Part shown: one piece after another, positions 58,584 through 64,000 of the stretch
Position numbering within the stretch: position 1 is the stretch's first letter
Layout: every line of letters begins with the position of its first letter
From: Alphaproteobacteria bacterium
GTDB taxonomy: Bacteria; Pseudomonadota; Alphaproteobacteria; Micropepsales; Micropepsaceae
Assembly (NCBI GenBank): GCA_947474565.1
Contig: CANJIS010000004.1
Span: 80,315 to 144,314 of the forward strand
Length of the DNA stretch: 64,000 nt
Direction: 5' to 3'
Notes under the pieces: model-generated
The model's database searches: none
Told to the model about the DNA's origin: nothing
The model's input: the letters and a program-made list of their open reading frames with translations, nothing else
Program-made: the position numbers and the translations under genes

Positions 58584-59041
58584 CGCTGCAACCTCAGCCG
58601 GTCCAGCGCCAGTTGCAGGATGTAGCCAGCCGCCATCTTGTCCACCACTTCGCCGCGCCGTTTGCGCGAGGTATCGGCTTCCAACAGGGTGCGGGTGACG
58701 GCGGCGGTGGAAAGCCGCTCATCCTGGAACATCAGGGGCAGGGGGGAATGGGTCGCCCAGTTGCGGCCAAAAGCCCGGGCCGATTGTGCCGACGGTCCGT
58801 CGGAACCATCCATATTCAGGGGCAGGCCCACCACCAGCCCGCCCACGCCCTGCTCACTTATTATAATGTCCAGCCGGGCGGCATCCTGGCCGAATTTGCC
58901 CCGTTTCAGGGTGTCGAAAGGGGTGGCCACCGTCAGCAACCGGTCGGTCAGGGCCAGTCCAATGGTCTTTTCCCCAAGGTCCAGGCCCAAAAGCCTTTGG
59001 CCCGAAGGCAAGCTCAGGGCGGCTATGTCTACAACCGCCAT
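58580..59041 (-). CDS. ruvX: Putative Holliday junction resolvase/pre-16S rRNA nuclease (YqgF/RuvX)
   Basis: The protein is 153 residues from MAVVDIAALSL; the track start adds 25 residues. It has the RNase H-like active-site set: LLGLDLGEKTIGLALTD (first Asp), VVGLPLNMDGSDG, FQDERLSTAAVTRTL (Glu) and a final DKMAAGYILQLALD (Asp). YqgF is linked to pre-16S rRNA 5' end trimming. It is divergent from gatC across 99 bases and coupled to the MFS gene. Confidence 0.93.
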   Translation of the reverse strand: MAVVDIAALSLPSGQRLLGLDLGEKTIGLALTDRLLTVATPFDTLKRGKFGQDAARLDIIISEQGVGGLVVGLPLNMDGSDGPSAQSARAFGRNWATHSPLPLMFQDERLSTAAVTRTLLEADTSRKRRGEVVDKMAAGYILQLALDRLRLQR

Positions 59042-59140
59042 GAAGTCCGTCCCTTTTCCCTGCCAGTCCTCTTTATCTTGCCTGTTTGGGCGGTCATTGC
59101 TAGCAAAGCCCTGCATTTTCGAACAGATCGGGACCTATAC

Positions 59141-59428
59141 ATGTCCGTCGACAAGGACACGGTGCGGCGCATTGCGGGCCTGGCCCGGCTTGCCGTTCCG
59201 GCTGAAAAACTCGAACCCCTGGCTGGGGAACTCAACGGCATTTTCAACTGGGTCGAGATGCTGAACGAAGTGAATGTGGCGGACGTGCCCGCCATGACCT
59301 CGGTGGTGGCGCAAAAGCTGAAATGGCGCGCCGATGTGGTCAATGACGGCGGCGTGGCCGAAGAATTGATGAAGAATGCCCCCGAGCATGAAAGCACCTT
59401 CTTTGTTGTCCCGAAGGTGGTGGAATGA
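59141..59428 (+). CDS. gatC: Asp-tRNA(Asn)/Glu-tRNA(Gln) amidotransferase subunit C
   Basis: The protein is 95 residues from [20 protein letters not shown]; the track start runs far upstream through ruvX antisense. The GatC features are the N-terminal helix, the [20 protein letters not shown] segment, and a C-terminal FFVVPKVVE. It stabilises the GatA-GatB complex that amidates misacylated tRNAs. It overlaps gatA by 4 bases. Confidence 0.95.
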   Translation: MSVDKDTVRRIAGLARLAVPAEKLEPLAGELNGIFNWVEMLNEVNVADVPAMTSVVAQKLKWRADVVNDGGVAEELMKNAPEHESTFFVVPKVVE

Positions 59429-60900
59429 CCGACTTCACTCTGGCCTCCGCCCGCGATGCGCTGAAGGCCAAGAAAATCTCGTCCCTGGAATTGACCACCG
59501 CTCTTGTGAAGGCGGTGGAAGAAGCCCGCCCCCTCAACGCCTATGTCACCGAGACGCCGGAAAAGGCGCTAGAGATGGCGCGCGCTTCCGATACGCGGCT
59601 GGCCAAAGGTGAAGGCGGCGCCCTCGAAGGTTTGCCGCTGGCGATCAAGGATCTGTTCTGCACAAAAGGCGTGCGCACCACCGCGGGCAGCAACATCCTG
59701 GGCAACTACGTGCCGCCCTACGAATCCACGGTCACCCAGAATTTGTGGGACGCCGGCGCGGTGATGCTGGGCAAGACCAACATGGACGAATTCGCCATGG
59801 GCTCGTCGAATGAGACCAGCGCTCATGGTCCGGTCTTCAATCCCTGGATGGCGAAGAATTCCAATTCCAAGCTGGTGCCGGGCGGCTCATCCGGCGGCTC
59901 GTCCGCCGCCGTCGCCGCCAATCTGTGTCTGGCCGCTACCGGCACCGATACCGGCGGCTCCATCCGTCAGCCCGCCGCGGTTACCGGCACCGTTGGCCTG
60001 AAGCCGACCTATGGCCGCTGCTCGCGCTGGGGCATCGTGGCGTTCGCCTCGTCGCTCGATCAGGCGGGCCCCATGACCAAGACGGTGCGCGACGCCGCCA
60101 TCCTGCTCAAAAGCATGGCCAGCATTGACCCCAAGGATTCCACCAGCGTGGATATCCCGGTGCCCGATTACGAGAAGCTGCTGGAAGGCGGCATCAAGGG
60201 CCTGAAGGTCGGCATCCCGAAAGAATACCGCATGGATGGCGCGCCGCCGGAAATCGCCGCGCTGTGGGACAAGGGCGCGGAATGGTTGAAGGCGCAGGGT
60301 GCCGAGATCATGGAAATCTCCCTGCCGCACACCAAATATGCGTTGCCCACCTATTACATCGTGGCGCCTGCGGAAGCCTCGTCCAATCTGGCCCGCTATG
60401 ACGGCGTCCGCTTCGGCCATCGCGCCAAGGGCGTGCGTGACATCACCAGCCTGTATGAAAAAAGCCGCGCCGAAGGTTTCGGTTTGGAAGTGCAGCGCCG
60501 CATCCTGATTGGCACTTATGTGTTGTCGGCGGGCTATTACGACGCTTATTACGCCCGCGCCCAGAAGCTGCGCACGCTCATCGCCCGGGATTTCACCGAG
60601 GTGTACAAGAAGTGCGACGTCATCCTCACCCCCGCCACGCCGGGTCCGGCCTTTGCCGTGGGCGACAAGAGCGACGATCCGGTGGCGATGTATCTGAACG
60701 ACGTCTTCACCGTGACGGTGAATCTGGCCGGCCTGCCGGGTCTGGCCGTTCCCGCCGGTCTTACCGCCAACGGTCTGCCGCTGGGGCTTCAGCTGATCGG
60801 CAAGGCCTTTGACGAAGCCACCATCCTGCGCGCCGGCCTGGCTATCGAACAGGCCGCCGCGTTCAATCATAAACCCGCCAATTGGTGGAGGGCGGCATGA
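59425..60900 (+). CDS. gatA: Asp-tRNA(Asn)/Glu-tRNA(Gln) amidotransferase subunit A
   Basis: The 491-residue amidase has the Ser-cisSer-Lys set: the Lys in [18 protein letters not shown], the signature [16 protein letters not shown] and [11 protein letters not shown]. Further family matches are [17 protein letters not shown] and the late [11 protein letters not shown]. GatA frees ammonia from glutamine for transamidation. It overlaps gatC and gatB by 4 bases each, so the order gatC-gatA-gatB is translationally coupled. Confidence 0.97.
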   Translation: MTDFTLASARDALKAKKISSLELTTALVKAVEEARPLNAYVTETPEKALEMARASDTRLAKGEGGALEGLPLAIKDLFCTKGVRTTAGSNILGNYVPPYESTVTQNLWDAGAVMLGKTNMDEFAMGSSNETSAHGPVFNPWMAKNSNSKLVPGGSSGGSSAAVAANLCLAATGTDTGGSIRQPAAVTGTVGLKPTYGRCSRWGIVAFASSLDQAGPMTKTVRDAAILLKSMASIDPKDSTSVDIPVPDYEKLLEGGIKGLKVGIPKEYRMDGAPPEIAALWDKGAEWLKAQGAEIMEISLPHTKYALPTYYIVAPAEASSNLARYDGVRFGHRAKGVRDITSLYEKSRAEGFGLEVQRRILIGTYVLSAGYYDAYYARAQKLRTLIARDFTEVYKKCDVILTPATPGPAFAVGDKSDDPVAMYLNDVFTVTVNLAGLPGLAVPAGLTANGLPLGLQLIGKAFDEATILRAGLAIEQAAAFNHKPANWWRAA

Positions 60901-62414
60901 GCCCCACTTCTTCTTCGACCGCAGCACAGATCATTAAAGGCCAGACCGGCGACTGGGAAATTGTCATCGGCATGGAAGTCCATGCCCAGGTCTCATCCAA
61001 TTCCAAGCTGTTCTCCGGCGCGTCCACCGAATTCGGGGCCGAACCCAACAATCAGGTGAGCTTCGTCGATGCCGGCATGCCCGGCATGCTGCCGGTGATC
61101 AATGAGAAGTGCGTGGAACAGGCGGTCCGCACCGGGCTGGGGCTCAAGGCGAAGATCAACCTGCGAAGCATTTTCGACCGCAAGAACTACTTCTACCCTG
61201 ATCTGCCCCAGGGCTATCAAATCAGCCAGTTCCAGAACCCCATCGTGGGCGAGGGCGAGGTCTTTATCGATCTCAAGGATGGCAGCTCCGTCCTGGTGGG
61301 GATCGAACGCCTGCATCTGGAGCAGGACGCCGGCAAAAGCCTGCATGACCAGAGCCCCGACAACTCCTATGTCGATTTGAACCGCTCGGGCATCGCCCTG
61401 ATGGAGATTGTCACCAAGCCGCATATGCGCTCTTCCGAGGAGGCTGCCGCTTTTTTGCGCAAACTCCGGGCCATCGTGCGCTATCTGGGAACCTGCGACG
61501 GCAATATGGACGAAGGCTCCATGCGCGCCGACGTCAATGTCTCGGTGTGCAAGGTGGGCGGCTATGACAAATTCCGCGCCGATGGCAGCTTCAAGCACCT
61601 CGGTACGCGCTGCGAGATCAAGAACGTCAACTCGATGCGCTTTGTCGCCCAGGCTGTGGAATACGAAGCCCGCCGCCAGGTGGAGATCATCGAAGGCGGC
61701 GGCACGATCAAACAGGAAACCCGCTTGTTCGACAGCAAATTGAACGAGACCCGCTCGATGCGCTCCAAGGAAGAGGCGCATGACTACCGCTATTTCCCTG
61801 ATCCCGACCTGCTTCCCCTCGAATTGGACGCCGCCTGGGTCGAGACAATCAAAAAATCCCTGCCAGAACTGCCGGATGAGAAGCGCGCCCGCTTTGTCGC
61901 GTTTGGCTTAACCCCTTACGACGCCTCGGTTCTGGTGGCGGAACGGGAATTGGCTGACTATTACGAGGCATTGGCCAAGGGCGTGGACGCCAAAGCCGCC
62001 GCCAATTGGCTGAACAACGAAATTCTGGGCCGCCTGAACCGTGACAGCCTCACCATCGCCGATGTTCCGGTGAGTGCAGCCGCGAACAACGCGATCGTGA
62101 CAATGGTCGCGGATGGCACCATCTCCGGAAAGATCGCCAAGGATCTCCTGTATATCGTCTGGACCGAGGGTGGTGATCCCCGTCAGGTGGTGGAAGCGCG
62201 CGGGTTGCGTCAGGTCACCGACACCGGCGCCATCGATGCCGCCATCGAAGCGGTGATCGCCGCCAACCCCGACAAGGTCGAAGAGGTGAAGGCCAAACCG
62301 AAACTCGCCGCCTGGTTCGTCGGTCAGGTGATGAAGCAGACGGGGGGCAAGGCCAATCCCGGTGCCGTCAACGCCGCTCTCAAGAAGCGACTCAATCTCC
62401 CCGATGAGGGGTGA
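60897..62414 (+). CDS. gatB: Asp-tRNA(Asn)/Glu-tRNA(Gln) amidotransferase subunit B
   Basis: The protein is 505 residues from ATG 60897 (the track start adds five residues). Its kinase/amidase core shows [39 protein letters not shown], and [24 protein letters not shown]. The C-terminal YqeY-like tail domain starts at about 390 and ends [15 protein letters not shown]. GatB activates the misacylated tRNA carboxylate. It is the last gene of the operon; an A/T-rich hairpin lies 6 bases after the stop. Confidence 0.97.
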   Translation: MSPTSSSTAAQIIKGQTGDWEIVIGMEVHAQVSSNSKLFSGASTEFGAEPNNQVSFVDAGMPGMLPVINEKCVEQAVRTGLGLKAKINLRSIFDRKNYFYPDLPQGYQISQFQNPIVGEGEVFIDLKDGSSVLVGIERLHLEQDAGKSLHDQSPDNSYVDLNRSGIALMEIVTKPHMRSSEEAAAFLRKLRAIVRYLGTCDGNMDEGSMRADVNVSVCKVGGYDKFRADGSFKHLGTRCEIKNVNSMRFVAQAVEYEARRQVEIIEGGGTIKQETRLFDSKLNETRSMRSKEEAHDYRYFPDPDLLPLELDAAWVETIKKSLPELPDEKRARFVAFGLTPYDASVLVAERELADYYEALAKGVDAKAAANWLNNEILGRLNRDSLTIADVPVSAAANNAIVTMVADGTISGKIAKDLLYIVWTEGGDPRQVVEARGLRQVTDTGAIDAAIEAVIAANPDKVEEVKAKPKLAAWFVGQVMKQTGGKANPGAVNAALKKRLNLPDEG

Positions 62415-62420
62415 TTCGCA

Positions 62421-62445
62421 CAAAAATGCACAAAATGCATTTTTG
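62421..62445 (+). terminator. A/T-rich hairpin after gatB
   Basis: CAAAAATGCA (62421-62430) is perfectly inverted by TGCATTTTTG (62436-62445) around CAAAA, six bases after the gatB stop. It is low in GC for an intrinsic terminator, but the T-run on the descending arm fits weak termination. Confidence 0.45.
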
Positions 62446-62523
62446 CGATTCAAAATAGCGATTTTTCATCCGTATACAGAATGATTGATCTGGCCCTTTA
62501 AAATCAAGGGTTTTATCAATTTC

Positions 62524-62576
62524 TCGAAAATCGACCATTTTCGAAAGTCAAGGCAGAGTTGCATTACCAAATGCAA
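62524..62576. repeat. Two further perfect inverted repeats upstream of the Lys-rich peptide gene
   Basis: TCGAAAAT-CGACC-ATTTTCGA (62524-62544) and TTGCATT-ACCA-AATGCAA (62559-62576) are perfect dyads. With the hairpin after gatB they make three dyads in 156 bases. The stretch is AT-rich (62461-62580 is about 36% G+C by hand count). No open reading frame of note was seen. Candidate leader or regulatory DNA for the Lys-rich peptide. Confidence 0.4.
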
Positions 62577-62649
62577 GTCTTTCATATTGATGACGTTTTG
62601 GGGGGTGACCGAGTCGCCTCAGACCAAACAAACGCTAGAGGAGTTGAAC

Positions 62650-62718
62650 ATGGCTGCGAAGAAAAAGGCTAAGAAGGTTGCGAAGAAGAAGACCGCCAAG
62701 AAGAAGAAGAAGAAGTAA
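62650..62718 (+). CDS. 22-residue lysine-rich peptide (histone H1-tail-like)
   Basis: ATG 62650 to TAA 62716-62718 encodes MAAKKKAKKVAKKKTAKKKK plus two lysines, 14 Lys in 22 residues. A strong ribosome site AGAGGAG (62637-62643) lies six bases before the ATG; the track's longer ORF start at 62485 has no such site. The composition recalls histone-H1-like tails and the AlgP/Hc1 types. No enzymatic function is possible. It could bind DNA or RNA, or be the remnant of a larger gene, but the ribosome site argues for expression. Confidence 0.6.
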   Translation: MAAKKKAKKVAKKKTAKKKKKK

Positions 62719-62802
62719 TTAAGGCGGATTGACTTCACGTCAATCTAAGCTTCACGGATACCTTCTGGTACTTTTCAGGATGTAACCGATGAACAAGGCA
62801 AA

Positions 62803-62833
62803 GGCCGCGGTCATCCGAAAGGGTACCGCGGCC
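62803..62833. terminator. Perfect 9-bp hairpin downstream of the Lys-rich peptide gene
   Basis: GGCCGCGGT (62803-62811) pairs with ACCGCGGCC (62825-62833) around a 13-base loop, about 85 bases after the peptide stop. The GC stem is strong, but only CCAAGCCCGTTTTGG follows, so it is a moderate terminator candidate. Confidence 0.45.
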
Positions 62834-62860
62834 AAGCCCGTTTTGGTGACATCCCCTGGG

Positions 62861-62879
62861 CCTATTGCAGTGCAATAGG
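62861..62879. promoter_or_regulatory. 19-base palindrome upstream of the GST gene
   Basis: CCTATTGCA-G-TGCAATAGG is a perfect dyad around a single base, 41 bases upstream of the GST start. The length and symmetry fit an operator for a dimeric regulator. No regulator gene lies adjacent. Confidence 0.4.
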
Positions 62880-62920
62880 ACGGGCGTAAAACATCGGGGC
62901 CCTCATTCAGCAGAGCCCCC

Positions 62921-63649
62921 ATGCCCCCCAAATCCCGCAAAGCCCCCGTCAAAGCCAAGCGTTCCAAAGCCGCCCCCATCGCGCTTTATTACTGGCCCAC
63001 CTCCAACGGCCATAAGATCAGCATCCTTCTGGAAGAGCTGAAGCTCCCTTATGAGGTGAAGCCGGTGAATATCGGCGCCGGGGAGCAATTCGCCCCCGCC
63101 TTCCTCAAAATCTCGCCCAACAACCGCATGCCGGCGATTATCGACCCCAAGGGTCCGGGCGGAAAACCGATCTCGGTCTTCGAGTCCGGGGCGATCATGC
63201 AGTATCTCGCCCGCAAGGCCGGCAAATTCTATCCCAGGGACGAACGCCAGCGCGTGGCGGTGGAGGAATGGCTGTTTTGGCAGGTGGGCGGGCTGGGGCC
63301 CATGGCCGGCCAGGCCAATCATTTCATCACCTATGCCAAGCAAGACGTGCCCTACGCCAAGAAGCGTTACGCCGATGAGGTGCATCGCCTGTTCGGGGTG
63401 ATGAACAAGCGGCTGGCCGCCCGCAAATTCCTGGCCGGCGCCTATTCCATCGCCGACATGGCCTGCTTGAGTTGGGTCAAGTCTTCCACCCGCTTCCAGG
63501 CGCTGGATGAATTTCCCCATCTCGCTGCCTGGTATGCGCGGCTGATGAAGCGTTCCGCCGTCAAGCGCGGCATGGAAGTGGGGGCTGAATTGCGTAAGCC
63601 CATGAGCGATGAACAGAAGAAAGTCTTGTTCGGACAGAGGACGCGCTAA
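62921..63649 (+). CDS. Glutathione S-transferase (YfcG/Nu-class-like)
   Basis: This 242-residue protein starts with a basic extension (MPPKSRKAPVKAKRSKAAP, unusual for the family) before the thioredoxin-like domain ALYYWPTSNGHKISILLEEL. PNNRMPAIIDPKG and SVFESGAIMQYLA are the glutathione-binding segments, and FLAGAYSIADMACLSWV the helical domain N-cap. The TSNGHKI active-site Thr/Asn fits the YfcG-type disulfide-reducing GSTs. No strong ribosome site is seen before ATG 62921. Confidence 0.88.
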   Translation: MPPKSRKAPVKAKRSKAAPIALYYWPTSNGHKISILLEELKLPYEVKPVNIGAGEQFAPAFLKISPNNRMPAIIDPKGPGGKPISVFESGAIMQYLARKAGKFYPRDERQRVAVEEWLFWQVGGLGPMAGQANHFITYAKQDVPYAKKRYADEVHRLFGVMNKRLAARKFLAGAYSIADMACLSWVKSSTRFQALDEFPHLAAWYARLMKRSAVKRGMEVGAELRKPMSDEQKKVLFGQRTR

Positions 63650-63659
63650 CTTCCTTTTT

Positions 63660-63724
63660 GTCATGCCCGCGAAAGCGGGCATCCAGTTCGTCATGCTGGT
63701 TTCCCGCTTACTCGGGAATGACAC
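63660..63724. repeat. Dispersed palindromic repeat of the MPAFAGMT type
   Basis: GTCATGCCCGCGAAAGCGGGCATCCAG opens a 65-bp unit ending CTCGGGAATGACAC, with inner palindrome GCCCGC-GAAA-GCGGGC. The minus strand reads MTNWMPAFAGMT, which I know as a widespread proteobacterial repeat often mistaken for protein N-termini. It lies 11 bases after the GST stop. Only this one copy was recognised in the window. Confidence 0.75.
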
Positions 63725-63852
63725 GGTTTCGTGACTTTCGCGCGCCGTTCGTTCAGACTTTATTCACCACGCCTAACGGTTCTTAGCGATTAAGGCTAAC
63801 GCCCGTTTACCGCGTCTTAGTCTCTCGGCCTCACTGATCGGCCCCCACTGAG

Positions 63853-64000
63853 TGATCTGCCCCCTTCCAAGTGGTCCAGGGACTATCATATTGGAACCTT
63901 GGAGGGAGATTTGGAATGGGCCGCAGGCATCAGCCTGATGAAGTTATTGGCAAGCTGCGGGAGGCGGAGATTGTGCTTTCGCAGGGCGGGTCGGTTGCGG
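63853..64000 (+). mobile_element. Left end of an IS3-family insertion sequence, truncated by the window edge
   Basis: A transposase gene begins at 63916. Upstream at 63853 is TGATCTGCCCCCTTCC, which looks like the terminal repeat of IS3-family elements (5'-TG start). A near copy, TGATCGGCCCCCACTGAG, lies about 20 bases earlier, so the exact boundary is uncertain. The rest of the element and the other end are outside the window. Confidence 0.7.
63916..64000 (+). CDS. IS3-family transposase OrfA-like, N-terminal fragment at the window edge
   Basis: The frame reads MGRRHQPDEVIGKLREAEIV, then LSQGGSVA, and leaves the window at base 64000. This is the usual start of the helix-turn-helix transposase subunit (OrfA) of IS3-family elements, where a leading basic stretch precedes the EEIIGKLRE-like helix. 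GGAGGGAG lies 8 bases upstream of the ATG. Whether the full transposase is intact cannot be seen. Confidence 0.85.
   Translation, partial: MGRRHQPDEVIGKLREAEIVLSQGGSVA

Noticed and set aside
62903-63724. 273-aa minus-strand ORF starting MSFPSKRETSMTNWMPAFAGMT
   Set aside because: Its N-terminus is the dispersed palindromic repeat and the rest is antisense to the GST gene.

Overview
The window is GC-rich, densely packed bacterial chromosome with short gene gaps and many 4-base ATGA stop/start overlaps. It looks like an alphaproteobacterium: it has a DUF2794 gene, an IalB-family protein, the mutM / rpsT / dnaA / dnaN / recF / gyrB core, the pyrB-pyrC'-plsY-dprA-topA-rnr-rpmG run, and a GatCAB amidotransferase. 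Micropepsales/Rhizomicrobium-like is a guess at order level only. No rRNA, tRNA or CRISPR array was seen. Most of the content is housekeeping. The accessory signals are small genes, disrupted genes, hairpin clusters and a partial insertion sequence at the right edge.

Layout, 0-24 kb. An edge-truncated ABC ATPase and a small membrane protein come first. Then an O-methyltransferase, DUF2794 and a secreted protein, and a Bax-inhibitor-1 protein. A YbbA/YbbP-like ABC pair lies divergent from a TesA-like esterase, followed by murJ, thpR and a pterin dehydratase. acsA has a 49-codon gene at its 3' end that the ORF track misses. A creatininase-family gene is followed by a TPP riboswitch and thiC. 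Then come a glycine-zipper lipoprotein, a GlsB-like protein, an Nramp-family protein with altered metal-site motifs, a TrmH-family methylase and a YadG/YadH-type exporter. A run of six perfect hairpins leads to ialB, rlmN and argG. argG is flanked by two disrupted genes: a frameshifted DUF2905 gene and a methyltransferase that has lost its SAM motif I.

24-44 kb is the replication-initiation neighbourhood, mostly on the minus strand. In transcription order it reads rpsT, a rhodanese, dnaA, an ABC-2 ATPase/permease pair inserted between dnaA and dnaN, then dnaN, recF, gyrB and three small downstream genes (52-aa membrane protein, DUF4236 protein, outer-membrane barrel). Between the rhodanese and rpsT is an AT-rich island of about 370 bp without genes. 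Beyond rpsT are a B3-type metallo-beta-lactamase-fold protein, mutM (zinc finger short of one Cys), ubiE, ubiB, a MATE exporter and a glycerophosphodiesterase. A tight coaBC-dut-rrf2-cysK operon follows.

44-64 kb. A small unknown gene, an HSL-type hydrolase, a YegS-like lipid kinase and glpD come first, then rpmG, rnr, topA, dprA, plsY, a catalytically dead dihydroorotase homologue, pyrB, an MFS transporter and ruvX, all on the minus strand. gatC-gatA-gatB is divergent from ruvX. After gatB the sequence turns AT-rich, with three perfect hairpins and a 22-residue peptide that is 14/22 lysine, behind a strong ribosome binding site. A GST gene, a dispersed palindromic repeat and the left end of an IS3-family element close the window.
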